Positions 10,144 to 18,414 of a stretch of DNA of 33,239 nucleotides are shown here, piece after piece. The DNA comes from Methylococcaceae bacterium (GTDB lineage Bacteria; Pseudomonadota; Gammaproteobacteria; Methylococcales; Methylomonadaceae), in the NCBI GenBank assembly GCA_030627205.1, contig DAOUSN010000031.1, positions 1 to 33,239 on the forward strand, written 5' to 3'. Under the pieces are notes generated by a model, which had not been told where the DNA came from, searched no databases, and saw only the letters and a program-made list of their open reading frames with translations. Every line of letters starts with the position of its first letter. The first letter of the stretch is position 1. The translations under genes and the position numbers were made by a program.

Positions 10144-10178
10144 TATTTAAAGGCTATGCCTGAGTACAGCTTTAAATA
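10144..10178. repeat. Intergenic inverted repeat
   Basis: TATTTAAAGGCT (10144-10155) and AGCTTTAAATA (10168-10178) form a stem with one bulged G and a 12-base loop. It lies in the 273-bp space between the DUF2333 start and the dapF stop. On the plus strand it is followed by CTTTATTT. There is no gene on the plus strand for it to terminate, so its role is unclear. Confidence 0.35.
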
Positions 10179-10265
10179 CTTTATTTCGATGACTCAAGAC
10201 AAAAAGTAAATTTTTAAAGTATTATAAAAATAAGTTTTTTATGGTTACTTTCAATAATTCAATTA

Positions 10266-10287
10266 GCTTATCTTAATTAAAGATAGC
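10266..10287 (-). terminator. Weak hairpin downstream of dapF
   Basis: GCTTATCTT (10266-10274) pairs with AAGATAGC (10280-10287) with one bulge, about 50 bases past the dapF stop, followed on the minus strand by T-rich sequence (TAATTGAATTATTG). It is a candidate end of the lptM-lysA-dapF unit, but stability looks low. Confidence 0.3.
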
Positions 10288-10339
10288 AATCATGAAAAAA
10301 TTATTTGTAAGGAATGAAAGGCATTAAAGAATTTATTTT

Positions 10340-11170
10340 TTATAATTCAATCTGTCCTTCAAAAACTGACACAGCAGGTCCTGTCATCAAAACAACTTGC
10401 CCTCGTCCTTGCCAACTAATTGAAAGATCCCCACCTAGTAGGCTGACGTTAACATCATTGTCAAGTAAATTTCGTTCTATTCCAATAACAACAGCAGCAC
10501 AAGCACCACTTCCACAAGCAAGGGTTTCAGCAGCCCCTCGCTCATAAACACGTAATTTAATATGTTGACGATCTATTATTTGCATAAAACTAATATTTGC
10601 GCGTTCAGGGAAAAAAGGATGCTGTTCAAGCGCTGCTCCTAATTCTGTAACAGGTGCAGATTTAATGTCATTAACTTGCATTACTGCATGAGGATTCCCC
10701 ATAGATACCGCGCCTACAGCACGTTCTATTCCATTAACATTAATTGAATAAAAGCGCATTTCTTTTTCAGCTTGTAATGGAATTTCTTTGGGGCTATGGC
10801 GTGGAACACCCATATTAACTGTGATTAAGCCATTTTTATTTAGCTTTAATAATAATTGTCCTGCACCTGTATCAACGGTTATTTCATTGTTATTGGATAA
10901 TTTCTTATCATGAACAAAACGTGCAAAACAACGTGCGCCATTACCACATTGAAAAACTTCACTGCCATCAGCATTAAAAATACGGTATTTAAAATCGGCT
11001 GTTTGACTAACAGGAGGTTCAACAATTAATAATTGATCGTAACCTATACCAAAATTACGATTAGAGAGCCGGCGTATTTTTCCAGGGCTTAAAGAAATTT
11101 TTTTCGTTGTTGCATCAATAACAACAAAATCATTTCCTAAACCGTGCATTTTCGTAAAGTTAATTTTCAT
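10340..11170 (-). CDS. dapF: Diaminopimelate epimerase
   Basis: Interconverts LL- and meso-diaminopimelate without a cofactor, supplying peptidoglycan cross-linking and lysine. The two catalytic cysteines are present: C75 in QCGNGARC and C219 in ACGSGACAAV, one in each half of the symmetric fold. 276 residues, a normal length. Its ATG directly follows the stop of the upstream 208-residue gene (TAAATG), and it shares a transcription unit with lysA and lptM, the usual gammaproteobacterial grouping for this pathway. Confidence 0.96.
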   Translation of the reverse strand: MKINFTKMHGLGNDFVVIDATTKKISLSPGKIRRLSNRNFGIGYDQLLIVEPPVSQTADFKYRIFNADGSEVFQCGNGARCFARFVHDKKLSNNNEITVDTGAGQLLLKLNKNGLITVNMGVPRHSPKEIPLQAEKEMRFYSINVNGIERAVGAVSMGNPHAVMQVNDIKSAPVTELGAALEQHPFFPERANISFMQIIDRQHIKLRVYERGAAETLACGSGACAAVVIGIERNLLDNDVNVSLLGGDLSISWQGRGQVVLMTGPAVSVFEGQIEL

Positions 11171-11797
11171 TTATTGATAAACTTCTAATTTTATAATTTT
11201 ATTTTTTTTAATAGGCATGGTGACAGACCCTCCTGCTGAACGTTTTCTAATTGATAGACTTGAAGGGGTTATTGATAAAAGTTTACCTTTATGTTTTGTT
11301 CTTGAAGTGGTTATAATAATTCTTTTATTAATATAAATATGTATAGAACCTATACTAACCTGTTTATAACTATGTTTCTTAGGTTGAGGTTTGATTTTTA
11401 CAGGAGCTTGAATTGGTTCTTTTATCTCTAGGTTAACTTTCTGGTTTTCTTGAGTCAGTGGTTCATTTATATTAATAATAGGCGGCGTTTTTTCAATTAT
11501 AACTTCAGCGGGGGATTCTGTTATTTTTTCCAGTAAACTTTTATAAAAATTAACTGTAGAAAAATGAATATAAACTACGCATGAAATAAAAATTAATAAT
11601 GTAATCATGTAATAATAAACTGCCTGTCTGGCTTTGCGCGCAAACCGAGAAGCAAACATAAAAGGGGCAATCGGCGATAAAAAAACAATTGAAAAACCCC
11701 ATGCTTTATTAGCACGAAAACCAAGAACAATAAACCAAATCCAAGTAATAAGTATTGAAACAAGGCTTATTATAAAAAGTATCTCTAAAAAATTCAC
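11171..11797 (-). CDS. Unknown membrane protein with C-terminal SH3-like segment, between lysA and dapF
   Basis: 208 residues. Hydrophobic segments at about 5-27, 33-50 and 62-81 are followed by a proline- and lysine-rich linker (about 95-145) and a basic beta-rich tail (about 150-207) containing IYINKRIIITTSRTKHKGKLL. The tail looks like a small SH3- or LSm-like barrel that could bind nucleic acid or protein; this is inference from pattern only. The stop touches the dapF start (TAAATG), so the two are coupled. A related gene is not part of the standard lysA-dapF operon. No family recognised. Confidence 0.65.
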   Translation of the reverse strand: MNFLEILFIISLVSILITWIWFIVLGFRANKAWGFSIVFLSPIAPFMFASRFARKARQAVYYYMITLLIFISCVVYIHFSTVNFYKSLLEKITESPAEVIIEKTPPIININEPLTQENQKVNLEIKEPIQAPVKIKPQPKKHSYKQVSIGSIHIYINKRIIITTSRTKHKGKLLSITPSSLSIRKRSAGGSVTMPIKKNKIIKLEVYQ

Positions 11798-11840
11798 ACT
11801 TTCCCTCTAGTATTTATGGTAACTTATAAATAATTTAATT

Positions 11841-11876
11841 ATTGAAGTAATTGAAGTAATTGAAGTAATTGAATTA
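11841..11876. repeat. 9-bp tandem repeat
   Basis: ATTGAAGTA is repeated three times in perfect tandem (11841-11867), followed by a variant copy, ATTGAATTA. It lies in the 114-bp gap downstream of lysA. Such a short repeat may vary in copy number by slippage; no other role is evident. Confidence 0.8.
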
Positions 11877-11911
11877 TTATTTTTTCCATCTAAAAATAAG
11901 TTATTTATTTT

Positions 11912-13165
11912 TTATTGTGGTAATAAATATTCATTTGCCATAAGCTCCTGCAATGATTCTCTCTTTTTTATTAAATGCACTGTTTTAGCATCAACCATTA
12001 TTTCAGCAATACGTGGACGAGAATTATAGTTAGAACTCATCGTAAATCCATACGCTCCTGATGATCGTATTGCTAATAAATCCCCTTCTGTTAATTTTAA
12101 GGGACGATTTTTCCCTAGAAAATCCCCTGTTTCACAAATAGGCCCGACAATATCCCAAGTAAACATTGTAGCGTTAGTTTGTTGATTAACAGGAATAATT
12201 TCTTGCCAAGCATTATATAAAGAGGGACGAACTAAATCATTCATTGCCGCATTAACAATAGCAAAGTTTTTATCTGCAGTGGTTTTTAAATACTCTATCT
12301 GAGTGATTAAAATTCCTGCATTGCCTGCAATTGCCCTTCCTGGTTCTAGTAAAATCTCATAAGAATAGGATTTCCCTAAACGTTTTAAAATAGCATTAAT
12401 ATAGGTACTTGGCTTAGGTGGTTGTTCATCATTATAACAAATACCTAAACCACCACCCAAGTCTAAATGTTCTAGAGTAATGCCTTTTTTCTCCAAAATA
12501 GAGACAATTATTAATACTTTTTCTAATGCATCTAAAAAAGGACCTGTTTCTGTAAGTTGTGAGCCAATATGACAGTCAATTCCTACAATTTTAATATGTG
12601 GCATTTCTGCTGCACGTAAATATTCATGAATAGCTAATTGGGTATCAAGTCCAAATTTATTTTCTTTTAATCCTGTTGAAATATACGGATGTGTTTTGGC
12701 ATCAACATTAGGATTCACCCGAAAAGAGACTGGTGCTACTACTCCTAACTCTCCTGCAAGCTGATTAATACGGTCTAATTCTCCGACCACTTCAATATTA
12801 AAACAACGAATACCTACTTTCAAAGCCGCAATAATTTCATCCTTGCGTTTTCCAACTCCTGAAAATACTATTTTTTTAGGGTCACCTTTAGCGGTAATAA
12901 CACGCTCTAACTCACCAATTGAAACAATATCAAAGCCTGATCCTAAACCTGCCAATAAATTGAGAATAGCAATATTAGAATTTGCTTTGACAGCATAGCA
13001 GATTAAATGAGGATAAGAGCCAAAAGCCTGGTCAAATTCCTGCCAATGTCGCGTTAATGTAGCTTTAGAATAAATATAACAAGGTGAGCCATATTCTTCA
13101 ACAATTTTAGCAATAGCGACATCTTCGGCAAATAATTGTTGTCCACGGTAATTAAAATAGTCCAT
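11912..13165 (-). CDS. lysA: Diaminopimelate decarboxylase
   Basis: PLP-dependent enzyme that decarboxylates meso-diaminopimelate to L-lysine. The cofactor lysine is K60 in CYAVKANSN; the phosphate-binding GGGLGI and EPGRAIAGNAG motifs follow, and the C-terminal CETGDFLG supplies the cysteine and acidic residues of the dimer active site. 417 residues, a normal length for the alanine-racemase-like fold III family. It starts 5 bases after the lptM stop. The arrangement lptM-lysA-(unknown)-dapF indicates one operon for the end of lysine/DAP synthesis. Confidence 0.96.
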   Translation of the reverse strand: MDYFNYRGQQLFAEDVAIAKIVEEYGSPCYIYSKATLTRHWQEFDQAFGSYPHLICYAVKANSNIAILNLLAGLGSGFDIVSIGELERVITAKGDPKKIVFSGVGKRKDEIIAALKVGIRCFNIEVVGELDRINQLAGELGVVAPVSFRVNPNVDAKTHPYISTGLKENKFGLDTQLAIHEYLRAAEMPHIKIVGIDCHIGSQLTETGPFLDALEKVLIIVSILEKKGITLEHLDLGGGLGICYNDEQPPKPSTYINAILKRLGKSYSYEILLEPGRAIAGNAGILITQIEYLKTTADKNFAIVNAAMNDLVRPSLYNAWQEIIPVNQQTNATMFTWDIVGPICETGDFLGKNRPLKLTEGDLLAIRSSGAYGFTMSSNYNSRPRIAEIMVDAKTVHLIKKRESLQELMANEYLLPQ

Positions 13166-13170
13166 TTTTA

Positions 13171-13398
13171 TTAGTTTTCTTTGATTAAGTTAGGTGGAGT
13201 TTCAAAGGTTTCTTCTATTGTAGAAGATGATTTTTTTTCAGATTGTTTGTTAATCTTAACATCTGGTTTAACGGCAATAGGCGGTGTATCCGTTGGTAAA
13301 TAAAGTGGTCCTTCTTGACCACAAGCGGTAAGCCACAAAACTAAAATAATTAGTTTTACACAGTAATTAAATTTTATTCTAAACATTGCCGTAAACAT
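13171..13398 (-). CDS. lptM: LptM/YifL-family lipoprotein
   Basis: A 75-residue small lipoprotein. The signal peptide ends in the lipobox LTAC with the lipidated cysteine at residue 26, directly followed by GQEGPLYLP, the conserved LptM motif. In E. coli LptM assists oxidation and maturation of the outer-membrane LPS translocon LptD/E. The C-terminal part is a low-complexity, charged tail. A second ATG at residue 5 (13386) is an alternative start; neither has a clear ribosome binding site. Location directly upstream of lysA is the standard position for this gene. Confidence 0.88.
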   Translation of the reverse strand: MFTAMFRIKFNYCVKLIILVLWLTACGQEGPLYLPTDTPPIAVKPDVKINKQSEKKSSSTIEETFETPPNLIKEN

Positions 13399-13403
13399 AA
13401 GAA

Positions 13404-13418
13404 GGCAACTAAGTTGCC
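13404..13418. repeat. Short palindrome upstream of lptM
   Basis: GGCAACT (13404-13410) and AGTTGCC (13412-13418) form a perfect 7-base inverted repeat around one A, five bases upstream of the first lptM ATG. It could be a protein-binding site or an RNA structure near the start codon; the role is unknown. Confidence 0.4.
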
Positions 13419-13482
13419 AATTGAGGCCAAATAGCCAAAATAGTCAGCATAATCAGCTGAATAATAATAAAAGGTAGTACAT

Positions 13483-13594
13483 CTTGGTAAATTTGATATG
13501 AGCATCACACTCATCATCGCACCAAAAACCCCACTTGGTAAATTTGATATGAGCATCACACTCATCATCGCACCAAAAACCCCACTTGGTAAAT
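13483..13594. repeat. Perfect 51-bp tandem duplication plus partial third copy
   Basis: Unit 13483-13533 is repeated exactly at 13534-13584, and the first 10 bases recur at 13585-13594. The unit starts CTTGGTAAATTTGATATGAG. The length of 51 preserves the reading frame on both strands. The exact identity of the two copies suggests a recent duplication. Confidence 0.95.
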
Positions 13595-13706
13595 CAGATA
13601 ATAGCTCAACAATTAATTCATCTCCTCGCAAATAGCCAAACGCCTCGACCATCGTTTCTAACAAACCTTCTGCTATGCAATATTGGCTAATAACAAGCAA
13701 CCATGA

Positions 13707-13805
13707 CATAAGTATTTAGTTGAAAAAGTCGTAAATTTTACAGGCGAAACAGCTAAAGGTAAAAACAATTTTCCTATTTTTGATCAAGATGGATTTATTT
13801 TATAA
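13707..13805 (+). pseudogene. Possible C-terminal gene fragment
   Basis: Between two stops, the plus strand encodes a 32-residue peptide including YLVEKVVNFTGETAKG and FPIFDQDGFIL before TAA. It reads like a protein C-terminus but has no start codon and no recognised family. It lies between the doubtful ORF and fxsA. I take it as a possible relic of a deleted gene; chance coding is not excluded. Confidence 0.2.
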
Positions 13806-13806
13806 C

Positions 13807-14247
13807 TTAATCTTCGCGTTTACATTTACCTTCTAAGGTATTATTTTCTAGCGTAGTCTTTTGGAAATGCGATTGAGTTTGTGGTTGAATTAAGTATTTC
13901 TCAAGAATATATTTAGCAAAAATCTGACGCACTTGCGGAATTAAACAGGCAAAACCTATCGCATCAGTAAAAAAACCAGGAGTTAGTAATAACACTCCTC
14001 CAACTAATAAAATAGGTCCTTCTATCATTTCGTATGCAGGAATCTCTCCTTTAGCTAAATTATCCTGAAAACGTCTCCAGGTTATAAATCCTTGTCGCCT
14101 TAATAACCACGTACCTAAAACCGCAGTAAAAACAACCAATAAAATAGTAGGAAATATACCAACGATACCGCCAATTTGCAGTAATAAGTAAATTTCCACA
14201 AAAGGGATTGTTAAAAACAATAAAAAGATAATTTGAACAGTTTTCAT
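13807..14247 (-). CDS. fxsA: FxsA family inner membrane protein
   Basis: 146 residues with the FxsA pattern: an N-terminal helix with VEIYLLLQIGG, a second helix TILLVVFTAVLGTWLLRRQG, then a cytoplasmic stretch ending EGPILLVGGVLLLTPGFFTDAIG, the most conserved part of the family. In E. coli, FxsA (YjeG) was named for suppressing F-plasmid exclusion of phage T7. The C-terminal tail is charged and variable. It is transcribed divergently from mepK. The usual neighbour groES-groEL is not in the window. Confidence 0.9.
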   Translation of the reverse strand: MKTVQIIFLLFLTIPFVEIYLLLQIGGIVGIFPTILLVVFTAVLGTWLLRRQGFITWRRFQDNLAKGEIPAYEMIEGPILLVGGVLLLTPGFFTDAIGFACLIPQVRQIFAKYILEKYLIQPQTQSHFQKTTLENNTLEGKCKRED

Positions 14248-14510
14248 GATCGAACTCTATAAAAATACTTCAATTAAAAGTGTAATTATTCCTTATTTGA
14301 ACTAAGAATAAAAGCGATAATAAACTTTCTTTACAGTTTTTGTTAGCAAGATAAGCATAAAAAACTGTGTATATCTGTTCTTATCCAGAGCTAAAAAAGT
14401 TATACTTTAAAAAAGTTGTTATAATGAAAACTTTTTCTTTTAACATAGCTATTGACAATAGAATGTTTAAGTGTTCGTTAGTTTTCACTAAAATATAAAT
14501 TTAGGTATAA

Positions 14511-15074
14511 ATGAAAATGGTACAAAAACAACTTCCCAGACGGCGGTTTTTACAATTATTAGCAACAGGCTCAGTTACTGCAATGAGTTTTCCAAAAATG
14601 GCTTCGGCAACTATTAAGCGTGATTATTTATTGCCACGAGAGTTAAGTTTTAATAATTTAAACACAGGTGAAAAACTTTCTTTAACTTATTTTGAAAAAG
14701 GTCGGTATTTAACCGGTGCGTTAACAGAAATAGATTATCTTTTAAGGGATCATCGGACTGATGATATTTATCCGATTGATCCTAATTTGTTAAATTATTT
14801 ATATAAATTACAATCAACGCTTGAAACTAAAAAACCTATTGAAATTATCTCTGGTTATCGTTCCACCACTACTAATAATATCTTACGGACTAAAGGTAAT
14901 GGTGTTGCTAAAAAAAGTAAACACATGCTTGGTAAAGCGATTGATATTCGAATAAAAAATATTGAATCAAAAAATGTGCGGGATGCGGCAATTTCACTAT
15001 GTCAAGGTGGGGTTGGCTATTATGCTAGTTCTAATTTTGTTCATCTTGATACTGGTAATTTTAGACATTGGTAA
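14511..15074 (+). CDS. mepK: Tat-exported murein DD-endopeptidase, YcbK/MepK type
   Basis: A DUF882 / M15-type zinc peptidase of 187 residues, close in layout to E. coli YcbK (MepK), which cleaves peptidoglycan cross-links. The N-terminus has a twin-arginine signal (R10-R11-R12-F-L-Q-L-L) with a likely cleavage near ASA at residues 31-33. The zinc ligands H138 (SKHMLG), D145 (AIDIR) and H178 (FVHLDTG) are present, and the protein ends in RHW as in YcbK. AGG lies seven bases before the first ATG. It is a single gene followed by a hairpin terminator. The 263-bp divergent region upstream contains no gene. Confidence 0.93.
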   Translation: MKMVQKQLPRRRFLQLLATGSVTAMSFPKMASATIKRDYLLPRELSFNNLNTGEKLSLTYFEKGRYLTGALTEIDYLLRDHRTDDIYPIDPNLLNYLYKLQSTLETKKPIEIISGYRSTTTNNILRTKGNGVAKKSKHMLGKAIDIRIKNIESKNVRDAAISLCQGGVGYYASSNFVHLDTGNFRHW

Positions 15075-15090
15075 TTAATTAAATTAAGCA

Positions 15091-15121
15091 GGCTGTCTAA
15101 AAAAAGCATCATTAGACAGCC
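15091..15121. terminator. Bidirectional hairpin terminator between mepK and prlC
   Basis: A perfect 10-bp stem, GGCTGTCTAA (15091-15100) and TTAGACAGCC (15112-15121), with an 11-base loop, lies exactly between the ends of the convergent genes mepK and prlC. The T-run is poor on both sides, but the position and stem strength support a shared terminator. Confidence 0.65.
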
Positions 15122-15131
15122 ATTATTTAAA

Positions 15132-17165
15132 TTAAACAGCTATTCCATTATGGCGTAATAAAGCATCAATTTTAGGCTCACGACCACGAAAGTTTTTAAA
15201 CAACTCTATCGCCTCTTCACTTCCTCCTTTTTCTAAAATATTGGCTAAAAATGCGTCACCAGTTTTACGATCAAAAATTCCATTTTCTTCAAAAAGAGAA
15301 TAAGCATCACTGGATAAAACTTCTGCCCATTTATAGCTGTAATAACCTGCCGCATAACCACCTGCAAAAATATGTGAAAAAGCATGAGCAAAACGATTAA
15401 AATCTGGTGGTAAAATAACCGCAACTCGCGCCCTAATTTCAGTTAAAATTGGATAAATACGCCCCCCTTGTTGAGGATCAAATTCTTGATGAATTTTAAA
15501 ATCAAATAGACTAAACTCTAATTGTCGAACCATCACCATTCCTGCTTGAAAATTTTTCGCTGCTAACATTTTGTTATATAAATTTTCTGGTAATGGCTCT
15601 CCTGTTTGGTAGTGTGCAGACATTAAAGCCAGAGCCTCTTTTTCCCAACACCAATTTTCCATAATTTGACTAGGTAATTCAACCGCATCCCATTCAACAC
15701 CATTAATCCCAGATACGCCTAAATAATCAACTTGTGTCAATAAATGGTGCAACCCATGACCAAATTCATGAAATAAAGTAGTAACTTCATCATGGGTTAA
15801 TAATGCAGGGGTTTCAGCTACAGGTGGAGTGAAGTTACAAGTTAAATACGCCACTGGGATTTGAATTTCATTGCCAATTTTTTTACGGCCAACACAGTCA
15901 TCCATCCATGCTCCTCCACGTTTTTTACCTCTAGCATATAAATCTAAATAAAATTGCCCACAAAGCTTATCATTTTTATCTTTGATCTCAAAAAAACGTA
16001 CATCAGCATGATAACGATCAAATTCGCTAATTTCACTAATTTGCAAGCCATAGAGTTTATTAACCACGGCAAATAAACCTTGAATCACTTTGCTCGCAGG
16101 AAAATAAGTTTTTACCTCTTCCTGTGATAACTCATAACAATGTTGGCGCATTTTCTCTGAATAATAACCCACATCCCAAGCATTAATCTCATTTAACCCA
16201 TATTCTTGTTGTGCAAACTGTTTTAGTTCTTGTAAATCTTTGCGTGCCTGCGGCAATGATTTCTCCACTAAATCTTCTAAAAACAAAGTAACATCAGTAG
16301 GTTTATCAGCCATTTTAGTAGCTAATGATAATTGTGCATAATTATCAAATCCCAATAATTTAGCTTTCTCATGACGTAGGCTTAATATTTTCTCCATGAT
16401 CTCCGAGTTATCCCAATCCATGTTTTCACCTAACTCTGAAGCACGAGTAGCAAAAGCTTGGTAATGTTCATGGCGTAACTCACGATTATCAGCATAAGTC
16501 ATAACCGCAATGTAAGATGGAAATTGTAAATTAATTAACCAACCTTCTTTATTTTCTTGTTCAGCCGCTTGTTTTGCCTGAATTAAGGCTGATTCAGGCA
16601 GACCAGTTAATTCTTTTATATCAGTTATTAATTTTGTCCACTCATTGGTTGCATCTAAAACGTTATCACTGTAGCGACTGCATAGTTCAGATAATTGCAG
16701 GCTAATATCTTGAAAACGTTGCTGTTTATCTGCATCTAAGTCTATACTAGATAACTTAAAATATGTTAACGCATTATTGATGATTTTCTGTTGTGCAATG
16801 TCTAAATTAACAAACTCAGTACTGTTTGCAATTAATTGATATGCTTTAAATAAAGGTTTGAGTTGTCCCATTTCAGTTGAATATTTGCTTAATTTTGGTA
16901 AGCAGGCAGTGTAGGCATCACGTAATTCATCACTATTAAGTACAGAATTTAAATGACTGACAGGCGACCAAGCTTTATTTAATTTATCTTCAATTGCATC
17001 TATAGGATCAATTAAGTTTTCCCAGCTATAAACTTTTTGTTGCAAACATTGATTAACAGTTTTACGTGCTTGAATTAATAATTCATCAATAGCAGGAATA
17101 ATATGTTCAGGTTTTATTTTAGAAAACTGAGGTAATACACTGGTTTCTAATAAAGGATTTGTCAT
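15132..17165 (-). CDS. prlC: Oligopeptidase A (M3 metallopeptidase)
   Basis: A cytoplasmic zinc endopeptidase that degrades short peptides, including cleaved signal peptides. The zinc motif HEFGH is at residues 466-470 with a downstream glutamate in ELPSQIMENW. 677 residues, matching E. coli OpdA/PrlC (680). The N-terminus NPLLETSVLPQFSKIKPEHI is typical. It starts 30 bases after the miaA stop and is the last gene in a dense minus-strand run. No sign of damage. Confidence 0.96.
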   Translation of the reverse strand: MTNPLLETSVLPQFSKIKPEHIIPAIDELLIQARKTVNQCLQQKVYSWENLIDPIDAIEDKLNKAWSPVSHLNSVLNSDELRDAYTACLPKLSKYSTEMGQLKPLFKAYQLIANSTEFVNLDIAQQKIINNALTYFKLSSIDLDADKQQRFQDISLQLSELCSRYSDNVLDATNEWTKLITDIKELTGLPESALIQAKQAAEQENKEGWLINLQFPSYIAVMTYADNRELRHEHYQAFATRASELGENMDWDNSEIMEKILSLRHEKAKLLGFDNYAQLSLATKMADKPTDVTLFLEDLVEKSLPQARKDLQELKQFAQQEYGLNEINAWDVGYYSEKMRQHCYELSQEEVKTYFPASKVIQGLFAVVNKLYGLQISEISEFDRYHADVRFFEIKDKNDKLCGQFYLDLYARGKKRGGAWMDDCVGRKKIGNEIQIPVAYLTCNFTPPVAETPALLTHDEVTTLFHEFGHGLHHLLTQVDYLGVSGINGVEWDAVELPSQIMENWCWEKEALALMSAHYQTGEPLPENLYNKMLAAKNFQAGMVMVRQLEFSLFDFKIHQEFDPQQGGRIYPILTEIRARVAVILPPDFNRFAHAFSHIFAGGYAAGYYSYKWAEVLSSDAYSLFEENGIFDRKTGDAFLANILEKGGSEEAIELFKNFRGREPKIDALLRHNGIAV

Positions 17166-17195
17166 GTAAATATTTGAAGTAGAAGGTTAAATAAT

Positions 17196-18137
17196 TTAGT
17201 TAGCAATGAAGGACTCTATTTCATTTAAAACCTTAGTTAATAATAGATTGTCATCGGAGATGAATAGTTTAGCATCGGTTTCTTTTCTAAGCCATGTAAA
17301 CTGGCGTTTAGCTAGTTGTCGAGTGGCAATAATTGCTTTTTCGGTCATGGTTGCTAAATCTTCTTCACCTTTTAAATATGCCCATACTTGTCGATACCCT
17401 ACAGCTCGGATAGCAGGTAATTTTTCATTTAAGTCAGGACGTTGATACAATTTTTCAACTTCGGCAATAAGTCCTTGCGATAACATTTGTTGGAAACGTT
17501 TAGCAATTATTTCATGTAGTTGTTGTCGATTTTCAGGTGCAATAATTAGTTTTAAGCTTCGATAAGGAAGTGGGTTTTGCTGTGATTCTTTGAAAAAAAG
17601 ACTTAACGGTTTACCACTAATTTCATAAACTTCTAAAGCACGTTGTATTCGTTGTGGGTCGTTAGGATGTATTCTAGTGGCAGATTCAGGATCAATCTGC
17701 TTTAACCGTTGATGCAAAGCCTGCTTTCCTAGGGTTTTCAAGTCATGATCTAATTGCTTTCTAATCTCAGGATTTGCATGAGGTAATTCGGCCATGCCTT
17801 GAGTTAAGGCTTTAAAATAAAGCATTGTTCCTCCGACTAATAATGGGATTTTTCCACGTGCAGTTATATCAGCCATTAAACATAATGCCTGTTTTCTAAA
17901 TTGTCCTGTTGAAAAAGATTCACTAGGATCAATAATATCAATTAAATGATGGACAATACCGTCTTGCTCTACTAAAGTCGGTTTAGCAGTTCCAATATTT
18001 AGGTTTTTAAAAACTAAAACCGAATCAACACTAATAATCTCGGTTTTTAGGTGCTGTGCAAGTTTTACCGCTAAGGCACTTTTCCCCGAAGCAGTCGGCC
18101 CCATCAATAATATAGCTGGGGGGAGATTATTTTTCAT
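17196..18137 (-). CDS. miaA: tRNA dimethylallyltransferase
   Basis: Transfers a dimethylallyl group to A37 of tRNAs that read codons starting with U. With the chosen start the P-loop GPTASGKS lies at residues 13-20, followed by the DSVLVFK region, NIGTAKP and the C-terminal RQLAKRQFTWLR, all family signatures. An upstream ATG at 18173 would add 12 residues and overlap rnfH by 47 bases. I prefer the ATG at 18137: an AGAG sits 7 bases upstream, the overlap with the rnfH stop falls to 11 bases, and the resulting length of 313 residues is normal. hfq, a common neighbour, is absent; prlC follows. Confidence 0.94.
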   Translation of the reverse strand: MKNNLPPAILLMGPTASGKSALAVKLAQHLKTEIISVDSVLVFKNLNIGTAKPTLVEQDGIVHHLIDIIDPSESFSTGQFRKQALCLMADITARGKIPLLVGGTMLYFKALTQGMAELPHANPEIRKQLDHDLKTLGKQALHQRLKQIDPESATRIHPNDPQRIQRALEVYEISGKPLSLFFKESQQNPLPYRSLKLIIAPENRQQLHEIIAKRFQQMLSQGLIAEVEKLYQRPDLNEKLPAIRAVGYRQVWAYLKGEEDLATMTEKAIIATRQLAKRQFTWLRKETDAKLFISDDNLLLTKVLNEIESFIAN

Positions 18138-18414
18138 AAGATGCTCTATTGCGTCGTGCTTGTTTAGGATCACAAATTAATGGGCGATAGATTTCAACTC
18201 TATCTCCTGGCATTAAAACTTTATTTAATTGACAAACTTGTCCAAAAATACCTACATGAACCTGTGTTAAATTAATGTCAGAAAAATGAGATAATAATTT
18301 TGATGATAAAATTGCCTGATCTACAGTACTTCCTTTTATGAGCTGTAATGGGATAATCAGTTGCTTTTCAGCTAGTGCATAAGCAACTTCAACATTAATA
18401 AAGATTTCAGTCAT
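18127..18414 (-). CDS. rnfH: RnfH / UPF0125 ubiquitin-like protein
   Basis: A small beta-grasp protein. VEVAYALAEKQ at the start, LTQVHVGIFGQVC in the middle and GDRVEIYRPLICDPKQARRNRA near the end are the UPF0125 hallmarks. The ORF is open further upstream, but the ATG at 18414 (MTEIFINVEVAYA) gives the family-typical length of about 95 residues and overlaps the ratA stop by only eight bases (ATGACTGA). It forms a toxin-antitoxin-like pair in position only with ratA; the cellular role of RnfH is not settled. Confidence 0.9.
   Translation of the reverse strand: MTEIFINVEVAYALAEKQLIIPLQLIKGSTVDQAILSSKLLSHFSDINLTQVHVGIFGQVCQLNKVLMPGDRVEIYRPLICDPKQARRNRASYEK

Larger units (their letters stand above)
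13374..13709 (-). other. Doubtful ORF containing two in-frame 17-residue repeats
   Basis: This 111-codon frame has a hydrophobic N-terminus (SWLLVISQYC) and a repeated NLPSGVFGAMMSVMLIS block created by the 51-bp tandem duplication. It has no ribosome binding site, overlaps the start of lptM by 25 bases, and its tail after the repeat is aromatic-rich and unconvincing. No family recognised. It may be a chance frame in decayed intergenic DNA. Confidence 0.2.

Noticed and set aside
11841-11876. CRISPR-like or iteron origin reading of the ATTGAAGTA repeats
   Set aside because: No spacers, only three 9-bp copies and no replication gene nearby; a simple slippage repeat is enough.
13374-13709. A 111-codon minus-strand frame as a confident gene
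   Set aside because: No ribosome binding site, overlap with lptM, repeat-driven open frame and no family match; kept only as a doubtful ORF.
14397-14480. Promoter for mepK using TATAAT at 14420 or TTGACA at 14452
   Set aside because: Each hexamer is good alone but neither has a fitting partner at 16-18 bases spacing.
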